Notes: generated by a model not told the origin, from the sequence alone. Shown: positions 26,717 to 35,214, numbered from the stretch's first letter. The stretch is 64,000 nt of DNA from CBDBJQ01 sp965206405 (GCA_965206405.1 CBDBJQ010000006.1:1364001-1428000), one strand, 5' to 3'. Numbers and translations: made by a program.

Positions 26717-26991
26717 GATGAAGACTTTCCCTTACCCCTAAGCCTTATCTGTCCAGCGCTGGGCCCAACCCGGATCCAGCGCCGGTTTCTGGTCCCGGTC
26801 GGCTGAATCCAGTGGCTAACCCGCCGAATCCACGGACAAAGTTATTGCGCAGATGTGCCCGGTCAATTAGAAACTCGGACAGTTCCGCAGACCTGCCCAA
26901 TAGCCGAGGGAGCAGGCATTTGTGCAAAGCCGCCTGTCAAGTCGCCGGTATTTGGCGAGGCCGCCAGATTTTTGTTCGAAGGAAACAACGG

Positions 26992-28293
26992 ATGCGCATT
27001 TTGCTCTGGGCAACACTCTGCACTGCAATCCTGACCGCCGCTCCCGGTCTTGCCGGCCCAGCGCTGGCTGCTGACGAGCTGAACGGCGCCGACACAGCCT
27101 GGATCATTACCGCCACCGCCCTGGTCTTGTTCATGACCCTCCCCGGGTTGGCCCTGTTCTATGCCGGCTTTGTCCGTGCCCAGGCTGTGCTCTCTGTCAT
27201 CATGCAGTGCTTCGCGATCTGCTGTATCGTTTCCGTACTGTGGCTGACCTTTGTCTATAGCTTGGCCTTCGGCGAGGACATCGGTGGCATCATCGGCGGC
27301 TTTGACAAGGTCATGCTCCTCGGAATCGGCCCTGATGTGCTCAGCGGCACGATCCCGGAGGTTCTGTTTTTCGCATTCCAGATGACCTTCGCCGTCATCG
27401 CCCCGGCGCTGATCGTCGGCGCCTATATCGAGCGCATGCGTTTCGGCCCGGTCCTGCTGTTCTCCGGTCTCTGGGTAATCGTTGTCTACGCGCCGGTCTG
27501 CCACTGGGTGTGGGGCGGCGGCTGGCTGGCCGAGCGCGGTATCATGGACTTCGCCGGCGGCATCGTCGTCCACGCAACCGCCGGAGTCTCCGCCCTCGTG
27601 CTCGCGGCCCGGCTCGGCGCCCGACGCGGCTTCCCCGAGCAGGCCAGGCCGCCACACAATTCCAGCATGGCTGCAACCGGTGCAGCAATGCTGTGGGTCG
27701 GCTGGTTTGGTTTCAACGGCGGCAGTCAGCTGGCCGCCGATGGCGGTGCCAGCATGGCCATCGTGGTTACCCATATCTCGGCCTCGACAGCGGCTATCGT
27801 CTGGGTCGCCATCGAGTGGATCAAGTTCGGCAAACCGACTCTCATCGGCGCCGTCACCGGCGTCATTGCCGGCCTGGCCTCGATCACGCCAGCATCGGGC
27901 TTCGTTGGCCCGGTCGGCGCCCTCGTCATTGGCGCTTTGTCCGGCGCCCTGTGTTTCTGGTCGGTCGGGCTGGTCAAAGCCCGTTTTCGCATTGACGATT
28001 CCATTGATATCTTCGCGGTTCACGGCGTCGGCGGCATTCTCGGCACGCTGCTGGTCTCGGGTCTGGCCCTCAGTATCTTTGGCGGCGGTGGACTGGCGGA
28101 TGGCGTCACGCCCCTCGGGCAACTCGGTGTTCAGACGCTTGGTCTGGTTGCCGCTATCGCCTGGTCGGCGCTCGCAACTTTCGTTCTGGTAGAGATCATC
28201 TCCCGTGTCTGCGGCGGCCTGCGTATTGACCCCGACGAGGAGATCGAGGGGCTCGACATCCACGCCCACGGCGAACACGGCTACTACATCTGA
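26992..28293 (+). CDS. amt: Ammonium transporter (Amt family)
   Basis: A 433-residue protein with a cleavable signal segment (about 1-24, ending ALA-ADE) and eleven hydrophobic helices. Amt landmarks are DTAWIITATALVLFMTLPGLALFYAG, CHWVWGGGWLAERGIMDFAGGIVVHATAGVSAL (signature with the pore His), WVGWFGFNGGS, and FAVHGVGGILGTLL with the second pore His. ATG 26992 has AAGGA about 8 bp upstream, while a longer reading from 26812 adds a 60-residue leader without similarity. No glnK gene accompanies it; coxG follows after 30 bp, which is unusual. Confidence 0.93.
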   Translation: MRILLWATLCTAILTAAPGLAGPALAADELNGADTAWIITATALVLFMTLPGLALFYAGFVRAQAVLSVIMQCFAICCIVSVLWLTFVYSLAFGEDIGGIIGGFDKVMLLGIGPDVLSGTIPEVLFFAFQMTFAVIAPALIVGAYIERMRFGPVLLFSGLWVIVVYAPVCHWVWGGGWLAERGIMDFAGGIVVHATAGVSALVLAARLGARRGFPEQARPPHNSSMAATGAAMLWVGWFGFNGGSQLAADGGASMAIVVTHISASTAAIVWVAIEWIKFGKPTLIGAVTGVIAGLASITPASGFVGPVGALVIGALSGALCFWSVGLVKARFRIDDSIDIFAVHGVGGILGTLLVSGLALSIFGGGGLADGVTPLGQLGVQTLGLVAAIAWSALATFVLVEIISRVCGGLRIDPDEEIEGLDIHAHGEHGYYI

Positions 28294-28323
28294 CGCCAGG
28301 CGGAAGCATCACGGAAGGCGCCC

Positions 28324-28938
28324 ATGGATTTTTCAGGCGAATACCGCATCGATGCCGACCGTGAAGTCGTCTGGCGGGCCCTCAACGACCCCGAAATCCT
28401 GCAAGCCTCGATTCCAGGATGCGAGGAAGTCACCCGCACGGCCGAGGACGAGTTTTCGGCCCGGATGACTGCCAAGGTGGGGCCGGTCAGGGCGAAGTTC
28501 AGTGGCAAGGTCGCCCTGTCAGACGTTGACCCGCCGAATGGCTACACCATCACCGGCGAGGGCACAGGCGGTCCTGCGGGCTTTGCCCGGGGCAGCGCGA
28601 GCGTCGCCCTCTCCGATGCCCCGGGAGGCGGTACCCTCCTCACCTATCAGGCCCAGGGCACCGTCGGCGGCAAGCTGGCGCAGATCGGAAACCGCTTGAT
28701 CGATGCGACGGCCAAGAAGATGGCCAGCGAATTTTTTGGCGCTTTCGTTGACCAGGTTAACCTGGCGGCCGCAGAATCGGCGACGGCAACGCCCGAAGCC
28801 CCGGCTCCCGAAGCCGCCCCGGCGCCTGACGAAGCACCGCCGCCCACAGTTTCCCAGGGTCTTTCGCCCGCGCTGTGGATCGGCGGGCTGATCGTAATCA
28901 CCGTCCTTCTCCTTATTGCCTTCGCTGCCTGGTCCTGA
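28324..28938 (+). CDS. coxG: CoxG-type SRPBCC protein with C-terminal membrane anchor
   Basis: A 204-residue protein. Residues 1-150 form the CoxG/SRPBCC domain (MDFSGEYRIDADREVVWRALNDPEILQASIPGCEEV, GGTLLTYQAQGTVGGKLAQIGNRLIDATAKKMASEFF). A Pro/Ala-rich linker (about 152-178) and one C-terminal helix follow (LWIGGLIVITVLLLIAFAAW). In CO-oxidising bacteria CoxG is proposed to recruit the CO dehydrogenase to the membrane. It belongs to the cox cluster but is cut off from coxS by a 1.2-kb insertion element. Confidence 0.9.
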   Translation: MDFSGEYRIDADREVVWRALNDPEILQASIPGCEEVTRTAEDEFSARMTAKVGPVRAKFSGKVALSDVDPPNGYTITGEGTGGPAGFARGSASVALSDAPGGGTLLTYQAQGTVGGKLAQIGNRLIDATAKKMASEFFGAFVDQVNLAAAESATATPEAPAPEAAPAPDEAPPPTVSQGLSPALWIGGLIVITVLLLIAFAAWS

Positions 28939-29024
28939 ACCGCCCGCGTACTTGCGCTTGTATACCGATCCATGCGCCGGACCAGAACGCGATCTGCCAC
29001 ATAGCTTCTGCCGGCAGAATTAGA

Positions 29025-29033
29025 GCCATCCTC
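29025..29033. repeat. 9-bp target duplication, left copy
   Basis: GCCATCCTC directly precedes the left inverted repeat of the element at 29034-30264 and recurs directly after the right inverted repeat at 30265-30273. A 9-bp duplication is compatible with IS4-family transposition. Confidence 0.85.
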
Positions 29034-29046
29034 CCCTGTACACGAC

Positions 29047-29538
29047 TCATGTGATTTTCTGCTTGATTTTGGGCCAATGTCGGAAGGCTTGTTCGGGCTG
29101 GGTTCGTAAGAACCTTCTGATTTCATCGAGGCCGATACGGAAGATGGATTTTGCGTACCTCCCGTGAGATTTTCGGGATCTTTTCTGACTTCCGGGTTTG
29201 GCAGAAGCGATCTTTGCGGCCCATACCTTTGTGGCCCATGCCATGGCCAGGGCAAGGAGACCGATCAGCAAGCTCAACTTTTTCGCGATTGAGAGGCGCG
29301 CATCCTCCAGACTGAAGCCCTTGGTTTTTGCTTCGGCGAACAAGCATTCGGTGGCCCGACGTTTGCGATAGGTGGTCAGGGCGTGATGAGCCGGTTGGTT
29401 GCTCACCATGATGAGCAGTTCCTTCCCCTTAATGCGCTTGGCTGCGAAGTTCAGCCAAACCGGCGTGGTGTCCCCAGCCGTTCCGAAGTGGGCGGTGACT
29501 GTTCGCGGGCCACGACAGGTGCGCGGCAAGGTCCTCAA
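29047..29538 (-). pseudogene. IS4-family transposase, C-terminal fragment
   Basis: About 150 residues match the 3' part of IS4-type transposases. TPVWLNFAAKRI and ELLIMVSNQPAHHALTTYRKR are followed by ATECLFAEAKTKGFSLEDARL, with the catalytic Glu of the YREK-like region. The C-terminal helix is GLLALAMAWATKVW. The stop codon touches the left inverted repeat, as in intact elements. The N-terminal half with both catalytic Asp residues is absent; the first ~15 residues of the open frame come from unrelated junction sequence. Confidence 0.82.
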
Positions 29539-29658
29539 ACTTTGGCCGACGCCACCTTCGCCTTGAACTCAGGCGTGAACTTCCGTCTCCTCGTCATTTC
29601 GTATCCCTCCCTAACCAGTGGAATACGCCTTAACCAACTGTCCGATTTTCCGGGGCCA
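29535..29658 (-). mobile_element. Terminal fragment of an IS3-family element with orfA start
   Basis: Reading leftward from 29658, TGGCCCCGGAAAATCGGACAG resembles an IS3-family terminal repeat. About 40 bp later comes ATG 29597 and the typical orfA opening MTRRRKFTPEFKAKVA (helix-turn-helix start). The frame ends at a stop at 29535-29537 after 20 codons, at the junction with the IS4 transposase fragment. Only this end survives. Confidence 0.72.
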
Positions 29659-29676
29659 CTCACAATGTTGCTTTCG

Positions 29677-29973
29677 TCAACTTTGGTTGCTTAGAAGTTC
29701 CTGGACGACAGTAGGTTTGCGCGCGATCAGAGCCAGGAGCACCTGTGCTGGCCCATTCGGCGTTCTGCGTCTGTGTTCCCAGTTCAGCAACGTTCCTTTT
29801 GAAACCCCTATGCTGCGAGCAAACTCCGCTTGGGACAGGCCAGTCTTGGCACGCACTTCTGCAACATCGATTTCTGGAACTGCTATCTCGTGAACACGGG
29901 TGTCAGCCCCCTGCCCTTTCGAGAACGCTTTCGCTTCTTCGAGACCTTGCTTGATACTTTCAAACGAACTCAC
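29677..29973 (-). CDS. XRE-type helix-turn-helix antitoxin/regulator (NadS/HigA-like)
   Basis: A 98-residue protein with a C-terminal HTH: EVRAKTGLSQAEFARSIGVSKGTLLNWEHRRRTPNGPAQVLL (about residues 39-80). An N-terminal region with IKQGLEEAKAFSKGQ is typical of NadS-like antitoxins paired with RelE/HigB toxins. The GTG start overlaps the toxin stop (GTGA). Its partner toxin is degraded, so it may survive as an orphan repressor of its own operon. Base composition around it is visibly more AT-rich than in the neighbouring cox genes, consistent with transfer. Confidence 0.8.
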   Translation of the reverse strand: MSSFESIKQGLEEAKAFSKGQGADTRVHEIAVPEIDVAEVRAKTGLSQAEFARSIGVSKGTLLNWEHRRRTPNGPAQVLLALIARKPTVVQELLSNQS

Positions 29974-30183
29974 TGTTTCTCACTCCACATGTTCACGATC
30001 TCCTTGCTCAACTCGACAGCCATAGCTTGTTCTTTGGGTGTTAGGTTCGCCTTCTCGTTTTTGGCGAAGACCGTAACTAGGAAGATCGGCATGTGTCGAC
30101 CACCAAAGACGTAGGCGGCTATTGCTCAGCGCCAGGCCGTCAGATAGCTCCTCACAGAGGGTGTCGATCACTGTTCGGATCAT
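29970..30183 (-). pseudogene. Degraded RelE/HigB-type toxin gene
   Basis: ATG 30183 opens MIRTVIDTL, the usual start of this toxin group (MIQTVIET-like), but the frame soon departs from the family. A neighbouring frame carries an intact C-terminal half: AYVFGGRHMPIFLVTVFAKNEKANLTPKEQ and a closing VNMWSEKQ, ending at the TGA shared with the antitoxin start. The central segment that normally holds the GGVRVIY region is missing or frameshifted. The toxin is therefore probably inactive. Confidence 0.7.
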
Positions 30184-30264
30184 GGGATGCTCCAGCGTTA
30201 CTGAAGAATCCTAACCAAAATCACAGATCAGCGCCCTCAACCACCCCTACTGTCGTGTACAGGG

Positions 30265-30273
30265 GCCATCCTC
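30265..30273. repeat. 9-bp target duplication, right copy
   Basis: GCCATCCTC, identical to 29025-29033, directly follows the right inverted repeat. The remaining 118 bp up to coxS contain only the coxS leader, ending in a strong GGGAGGAAGG ribosome-binding site. Confidence 0.85.
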
Positions 30274-30391
30274 AAAAATTCCCCGGCACTCCGGATGCCG
30301 ATTGACGCTTTCCCTGGCAACGTGCACACTGCTACCTAATCCGGCTCCATGCCGGTGCAGACGCTGGGCAATTCCTGGGGAGGAAGGTCTC

Positions 30392-30865
30392 ATGGCGAAA
30401 ACCGTTGCAATGACGGTAAACGGCATACACGTTTCCGGTGATGTCGAGAATCGCACGCTCTTGGTCCAGTACCTGCGCGAAGGCCAGCGGCTGACCGGGA
30501 CCCATGTTGGATGCGACACCAGTCAGTGCGGCGCCTGTGTCGTCCATGTGAACGGGCAATCCATCAAGAGCTGCACCGTGCTCGCCGTCCAGTGCGAGGA
30601 TTCCGAGGTTACAACGATCGAGGGCCTCGCCGATGGCGATGTCCTGCACCCCATGCAAGAAGCTTTTCGCGACCATCACGCGCTGCAATGCGGCTTCTGC
30701 ACCCCGGGCATGGTGATGAGCGCCATTGACCTGGTGAAGCAAAATCCGGATCCGACCGACCGGGAAATCCGGGAATGGCTGGAGGGCAACATCTGCCGTT
30801 GCACCGGCTATCATAATATCGTCAAGGCCATCAGTGCCGCAGCCAAGGTGATGCGCAGCGGCTAA
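30392..30865 (+). CDS. coxS: CO-dehydrogenase-family small subunit, two [2Fe-2S] clusters
   Basis: A 157-residue electron-transfer subunit of a molybdenum hydroxylase. The plant-type cluster ligands are Cys41, Cys46, Cys49 and Cys61 (GCDTSQCGAC...C). The second-cluster ligands are Cys100, Cys103, Cys135 and Cys137 (QCGFC and ICRCTGY). ATG 30392 follows a strong purine-rich ribosome-binding site, GGGAGGAAGG. Gene order S-L-M is that of form II CO dehydrogenase clusters; form I clusters run M-S-L. The protein passes electrons from the Mo site in CoxL toward FAD in CoxM. Confidence 0.93.
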   Translation: MAKTVAMTVNGIHVSGDVENRTLLVQYLREGQRLTGTHVGCDTSQCGACVVHVNGQSIKSCTVLAVQCEDSEVTTIEGLADGDVLHPMQEAFRDHHALQCGFCTPGMVMSAIDLVKQNPDPTDREIREWLEGNICRCTGYHNIVKAISAAAKVMRSG

Positions 30866-30898
30866 ACCAGCCTGACGATATCCAAGAGGAGGCAAGCC

Positions 30899-33271
30899 AT
30901 GACAGAAACAGGGATCGGCGCCTCGATCAAGCGACGGGAGGATTTCCGTTTCCTCACCGGTCGCGGCACCTACACCGACGACATTGACCGCCCCGGGCAG
31001 ACGCATGCCTGGATCCTGCGGAGTCCTCATGCCCACGCAGCGATCACGGGGATCGACACCGCGGCTGCAGCCGCAACTGAAGGCGTTGTTGCCATATTCA
31101 CGGGCGATGATATGGCGGCCGACGAGGTCGGCAGCTTGCCCTGCGGCTGGCAGGTCAACAACAAGGATGACAGCCCGATGGCCGAACCGCCGCATCCACC
31201 GCTCGCTGTCGGCAAGGTTCGGCATGTCGGCGACGCTGTCGCCGTGGTCATTGCCGAGACCCTCGCCCAGGCGCGCACTGCGGGCGATCTGATCACAGTC
31301 GGATACAACGAGTTGCCGGCCGTGGTTTCCATGGAGGCTGCTATCGCCGATGGCAGCCCCCAGGTTCACGACGACCTCGCCCCTAACAACACCTGCTATG
31401 ACTGGCATATCGGCGATCCCGAAACCGCCGCCGACGCCTTCGCTAACGCCGCCCACGTCGCCAAGATAGACATCGTCAACAATCGGCTTATCCCCAATGC
31501 CATGGAGCCGCGCGCGGCCACCGCCGAGTTCGATGTCGCTTCGGGCCAGTACACGCTTTATACGACCAGCCAGAACCCGCACGTCATTCGTCTTCTGATG
31601 GGCGCCTTCGTGCTCAGCATTCCCGAGCACAAGCTTCGCGTAGTTGCCCCCGATGTCGGCGGTGGTTTTGGCTCCAAGATCTATCACTATGCCGAGGAAG
31701 CCATTGTCACCTGGGCCTCGGCCAAGGTCCGGCGGCCGATCAAATGGACCGCCGAGCGCGCCGAGTCCTTCATTACCGACGCCCATGGCCGCGACCACAT
31801 CACCCATGCGGAGCTCGCGCTCGACAGCGACGGACGGTTCCTCGGCCTCAGAGTCTCGACCATGGCCAACATGGGCGCCTATCTGTCGACCTTCGCGCCC
31901 TGCGTGCCAACCTACCTCTACGCCACGCTCCTCGCCGGCGTCTACACCACCCCGGTGATTTTCTGCGAGGTTCGCGCCGTGTTCACCAACACCGTCCCCG
32001 TTGACGCTTATCGGGGTGCCGGGCGGCCGGAAGCGAGCTACCTGATCGAACGGCTCGTCGACCGGGCGGCGCGGGAAACCGGCCTCAGCCAGGTCGAGAT
32101 TCGGGAGCGCAACTTCGTCCCCAGCGACGCCTTTCCGTATCAAACTCCAGTGGCGCTGGAATACGACAGCGGCGACTACCAGGGCACGCTGGCCCAGGCC
32201 CTGAAAGCAGCCGAATATGACGACTTCGAAAAACGCAGACAAGAATCGGCTGCCGCCGGCAAGCGCCGCGGCATCGGTCTCTCAACCTATATCGAGGCCT
32301 GCGGTATCGCCCCCTCGGCAGTTGCCGGCTCGCTGGGCGCCCGCGCGGGGCTGTACGAATCAGCCCAGGTCCAGGTCCACCCGACCGGGTCTGTCTCGGT
32401 TTTCACCGGCTCCCACAGTCACGGCCAGGGACACGAGACGACTTTTGCACAGCTGGTTTCGGAGCGACTCGGGATTCCGATCGAGAGTATCGAGATCGTC
32501 CATGGCGACACCAACAAGGTATCCTTCGGTATGGGCACCTACGGTTCGCGCTCGCTTGCGGTCGGCGGCGAGGCCATCGTGCGTGCGCTCAATAAAGTCA
32601 CCGAAAAGGCCAGGAAGATCGCCGCTCATATCCTCGAGGCGTCGGAAGAAGACGTTGAGTTCAGCGACGGTCAGTTCACCGTCACCGGCACCGACAAGGC
32701 GCTGGCCTTCGGCGAAATCGCCCTCGCCGCCTATGTGCCGCACAACTTCCCACACGAGACGTTGGAGCCCGGGCTTGATGAATCCGCATTCTATGATCCG
32801 GCGAACTTCACCTTCCCCGGCGGCTGCCACATCGCCGAAGTCGAGATCGACCCGGAGACGGGCGTGATATCGATAGAGCGGTTCACCGCCGTCGATGATG
32901 TCGGGCGGGTGATCAACCCGATGATCGTCGAGGGTCAAATCATGGGCGGCGTGGCCCAGGGAATCGGCCAGGCCCTGCTTGAGCAGTGCGTCTACGACGA
33001 TTCCGGGCAGCTCGTGACGGGGTCCTACATGGACTACACGATGCCGCGGGCTAGCGACCAGGCGCAGTCGATTTCGGTTGGCACACATGTGACGCTCTGT
33101 ACCCACAATACCCTTGGCGTTAAAGGTTGCGGTGAGGTTGGCGCCATCGGATCACCGCCGGCCGTGATCAACGCCGTTGTCGACGCGCTCTGGGAGAACG
33201 GCGTTCGGGACCTGCCGATGCCGGCGACGCCTGAAACCGTGTGGAACGCGCTGCAAGAGGCCGCTGCCTGA
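30899..33271 (+). CDS. coxL: Molybdenum hydroxylase large subunit, form II CoxL type
   Basis: A 790-residue catalytic subunit binding the molybdopterin cofactor. Family motifs are GVGGGFGSK-like DVGGGFGSKIYHY near residue 250, VDAYRGAGRPEASYLIERLVD near 369-388, and the catalytic Glu in VKGCGEVGAIGSPPAV near 745. The active-site loop is AYRGAGR, the form II signature. Proven CO dehydrogenases (form I) have AYXCSFR with the Cu-binding Cys. CO oxidation is therefore uncertain and another aldehyde- or purine-type substrate is possible. A ribosome-binding site AAGAGGAGG precedes the ATG. Confidence 0.92.
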   Translation: MTETGIGASIKRREDFRFLTGRGTYTDDIDRPGQTHAWILRSPHAHAAITGIDTAAAAATEGVVAIFTGDDMAADEVGSLPCGWQVNNKDDSPMAEPPHPPLAVGKVRHVGDAVAVVIAETLAQARTAGDLITVGYNELPAVVSMEAAIADGSPQVHDDLAPNNTCYDWHIGDPETAADAFANAAHVAKIDIVNNRLIPNAMEPRAATAEFDVASGQYTLYTTSQNPHVIRLLMGAFVLSIPEHKLRVVAPDVGGGFGSKIYHYAEEAIVTWASAKVRRPIKWTAERAESFITDAHGRDHITHAELALDSDGRFLGLRVSTMANMGAYLSTFAPCVPTYLYATLLAGVYTTPVIFCEVRAVFTNTVPVDAYRGAGRPEASYLIERLVDRAARETGLSQVEIRERNFVPSDAFPYQTPVALEYDSGDYQGTLAQALKAAEYDDFEKRRQESAAAGKRRGIGLSTYIEACGIAPSAVAGSLGARAGLYESAQVQVHPTGSVSVFTGSHSHGQGHETTFAQLVSERLGIPIESIEIVHGDTNKVSFGMGTYGSRSLAVGGEAIVRALNKVTEKARKIAAHILEASEEDVEFSDGQFTVTGTDKALAFGEIALAAYVPHNFPHETLEPGLDESAFYDPANFTFPGGCHIAEVEIDPETGVISIERFTAVDDVGRVINPMIVEGQIMGGVAQGIGQALLEQCVYDDSGQLVTGSYMDYTMPRASDQAQSISVGTHVTLCTHNTLGVKGCGEVGAIGSPPAVINAVVDALWENGVRDLPMPATPETVWNALQEAAA

Positions 33272-33344
33272 TTGCGCTGCCCTGAAAACGACAAAACCCG
33301 GAACACGAGACCGAAAAGCGGAAGAGCCAGGAGAACGGGACATC

Positions 33345-34142
33345 ATGTACGATTTTAACTATCAGCGAGCGGCGTCGGTCGCCGATGCTGCGGCAAAGGT
33401 CAAAGCGGCCGATGACGGCGTCCTGATCGCAGGCGGGATGACCCTGATCCCTACCCTCAAGCAGCGTCTCGCCAACCCTTCCGACGTCATCGATCTTGGT
33501 GACATCGAGGGTTTCGACCGAATCTCGATCGCCGATGGTGCCGTTGTCATCGGCGCCATGAGTCGTCACAAGGCTGTCGCCGAATCCAGCGATGTACAGA
33601 AGAATATTTCCGCCCTCGCCGCCCTCGCCGATGGAATCGGCGATCCCCAGGTCCGCAGCTGCGGCACTATCGGCGGTTCGATTGCCAACAATGATCCGGC
33701 TGCCGACTATCCGGCCGCCTGCCTTGGCCTTGACGCTACCATCGTCACGGACAGCCGCGAGATTGCCGCTGATGATTTCTTCACCGGATTGTTCGACACC
33801 GCGCTTCAGAACGGCGAGATAATCACAGCCGTGAAGTTCCCGATCCCCTCGCGGGCCGCCTACATGAAGTTCCCCAACCCCGCCTCGCGCTACGCGCTGG
33901 TCGGCGTGTTTGTCACTGACACCGGCAGCGGTGTCCGCGTCGCCGTAACCGGAGCCGGGCAAAACGGCGTGTTCCGGGTCGCCGAGATGGAGAAGGCCCT
34001 TGATGACAATTTCTCCGCCGATGCGGTCGCTGGTATCTCGGTTTCGGCTGGCGATCTGAACTCAGATATTCATGCAAGCGCCAAATACCGGGCGCATCTC
34101 ATCACCATCATGGCCAAGCGCGCTGCTAGCCAGGCCAACTGA
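33345..34142 (+). CDS. coxM: CO-dehydrogenase-family medium subunit, FAD-binding
   Basis: A 265-residue FAD-binding subunit. The FAD motifs AGGMTLIPTLKQRL (29-42) and CGTIGGSIANNDPAADYPA are present, followed by the CO_deh_flav C-terminal domain. ATG 33345 (MYDFNYQRA) matches the usual MxxFxYxRP-type start and has AGGAGAACGG upstream; longer readings run back through coxL. It follows coxL after 73 bp. A 141-bp spacer with a short tandem repeat separates it from coxD. Confidence 0.93.
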   Translation: MYDFNYQRAASVADAAAKVKAADDGVLIAGGMTLIPTLKQRLANPSDVIDLGDIEGFDRISIADGAVVIGAMSRHKAVAESSDVQKNISALAALADGIGDPQVRSCGTIGGSIANNDPAADYPAACLGLDATIVTDSREIAADDFFTGLFDTALQNGEIITAVKFPIPSRAAYMKFPNPASRYALVGVFVTDTGSGVRVAVTGAGQNGVFRVAEMEKALDDNFSADAVAGISVSAGDLNSDIHASAKYRAHLITIMAKRAASQAN

Positions 34143-34204
34143 CCGCAAGCCGGACAAAACCGAAAACCGATTGGGAAACCAGCCGCGCGCGCATCCGCCG
34201 CGTT

Positions 34205-34234
34205 ACGCGTTACCTCAACACGCGTTACCTCAAC
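34205..34234. repeat. 15-bp tandem repeat, 2 copies, in the coxM-coxD spacer
   Basis: ACGCGTTACCTCAAC is repeated exactly at 34205-34219 and 34220-34234, preceded by a partial CGCGTTACG-like copy. Too short for a functional call. Confidence 0.75.
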
Positions 34235-34283
34235 GATTCCCGGCGCCGCGCCGGAGCGCACCTGCCAATCGCCGGGAAACCTC

Positions 34284-35201
34284 ATGACTCCAATTCCTGA
34301 TTCGGTCGACGCAACCTGCGAACTGCTCGAACAGGGAACCTATGTAGCCGATCGCGATCTCGGCACTGCGGTGTATCTCGCCCTTGCGATGGGCCGCCCT
34401 CTTTTCCTTGAGGGCGAGGCCGGTGTCGGCAAAACCGAAATCGCCAAGGTGCTTGCCGAATCTCTCGGCAGGCGGCTGATTCGCCTTCAATGCTACGAGG
34501 GACTCGACGTCTCGGCGGCGGTCTATGAATGGAACTACGCGCGCCAGATGATCGAAATCCGCCTCGCGGAAGCCACCGGTAGCGATCGCGAAGCTCTGGA
34601 AAAAAACATCTTTGGCGAGACGTTTTTGATCCGCCGTCCCCTGCTCCAGGCACTCGAAGAGGATCCGACCGGACCATCGGTGCTTCTGATCGACGAGCTC
34701 GACCGCACCGACGAGCCTTTCGAGGCGTTTTTGCTCGAGGTTCTCTCCGACTTCCAAATCACGATTCCCGAGATCGGCACCGTGCAGGCGGAAACACCGC
34801 CGATAGTCGTTATCACCTCGAACCGCACACGGGAGATCCACGACGCTCTCAAGCGGCGTTGTTTCTATCACTGGATCGATTATCCGAACGCCGAACGGGA
34901 GCTAGCGATTCTGCGGATCAAGGTGCCTGGGGCCGAACAAGCGCTGTCACGCCAGGTTGTGGGCTTCGTTCAGCAACTGCGCCGTATGGATCTTTTCAAG
35001 TTGCCGGGAATTGCCGAGACGATCGACTGGGCCCATGCCCTGACCCAGCTCGATTGCATGATTCTCGACGCCGCCACCATCAACAACACGCTTGGCGCCC
35101 TGCTCAAATACCAGGACGACATCGCCAAGATCCGCGGCAGCGAGGCGAGCCGCATCCTCGCCGAAGTCCAGACCGAACTCTCGGCAGGCGCCGTCCGGTG
35201 A
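34284..35201 (+). CDS. coxD: CoxD, MoxR-type AAA+ ATPase
   Basis: A 305-residue AAA+ chaperone. Walker A is GEAGVGKTE (44-52), Walker B is VLLIDELDRTDEPFE near residue 135, and sensor 1 is IVVITSNRTREIHDALKRRC. In Oligotropha, CoxD helps mature the enzyme's active site together with the von Willebrand protein CoxE. Here coxE starts 13 bp downstream, so the pair is coupled. It is a standard member of form II cox clusters. Confidence 0.93.
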   Translation: MTPIPDSVDATCELLEQGTYVADRDLGTAVYLALAMGRPLFLEGEAGVGKTEIAKVLAESLGRRLIRLQCYEGLDVSAAVYEWNYARQMIEIRLAEATGSDREALEKNIFGETFLIRRPLLQALEEDPTGPSVLLIDELDRTDEPFEAFLLEVLSDFQITIPEIGTVQAETPPIVVITSNRTREIHDALKRRCFYHWIDYPNAERELAILRIKVPGAEQALSRQVVGFVQQLRRMDLFKLPGIAETIDWAHALTQLDCMILDAATINNTLGALLKYQDDIAKIRGSEASRILAEVQTELSAGAVR

Positions 35202-35214
35202 CAGGAGTCGCCGG

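Larger units (their letters stand above)
29034..30264. mobile_element. Chimeric IS4-family element, 1231 bp, with internal IS3 end and toxin-antitoxin remnant
   Basis: Perfect 13-bp inverted repeats CCCTGTACACGAC (29034-29046) and GTCGTGTACAGGG (30252-30264) bound the element, flanked by a 9-bp direct repeat. Inside, next to the left end, lies the C-terminal part of an IS4-type transposase. The 5' half of that gene is missing. In its place are the terminal ~120 bp of an IS3-type element and a decayed toxin-antitoxin pair. Because both ends and the duplication survive, either the filler replaced part of an inserted IS or the chimera moved as a unit. It sits between coxG and coxS. Confidence 0.82.

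Noticed and set aside
26717..26991. Sigma-54 promoter for amt
   Set aside because: No TGGCAC-N5-TTGC-like element was found in the spacer; nitrogen control cannot be claimed from this sequence.
26863..28278. A 471-codon open frame antisense to amt
   Set aside because: High-GC coding DNA keeps antisense frames open. The product is polar, low in hydrophobic structure and has no recognisable motif, whereas the plus strand encodes a clear Amt protein.
30332..32242. A 636-codon open frame antisense to coxS-coxL
   Set aside because: It runs across two real genes and their spacer on the opposite strand, shows no family motifs, and mirrors codon bias of the true genes.
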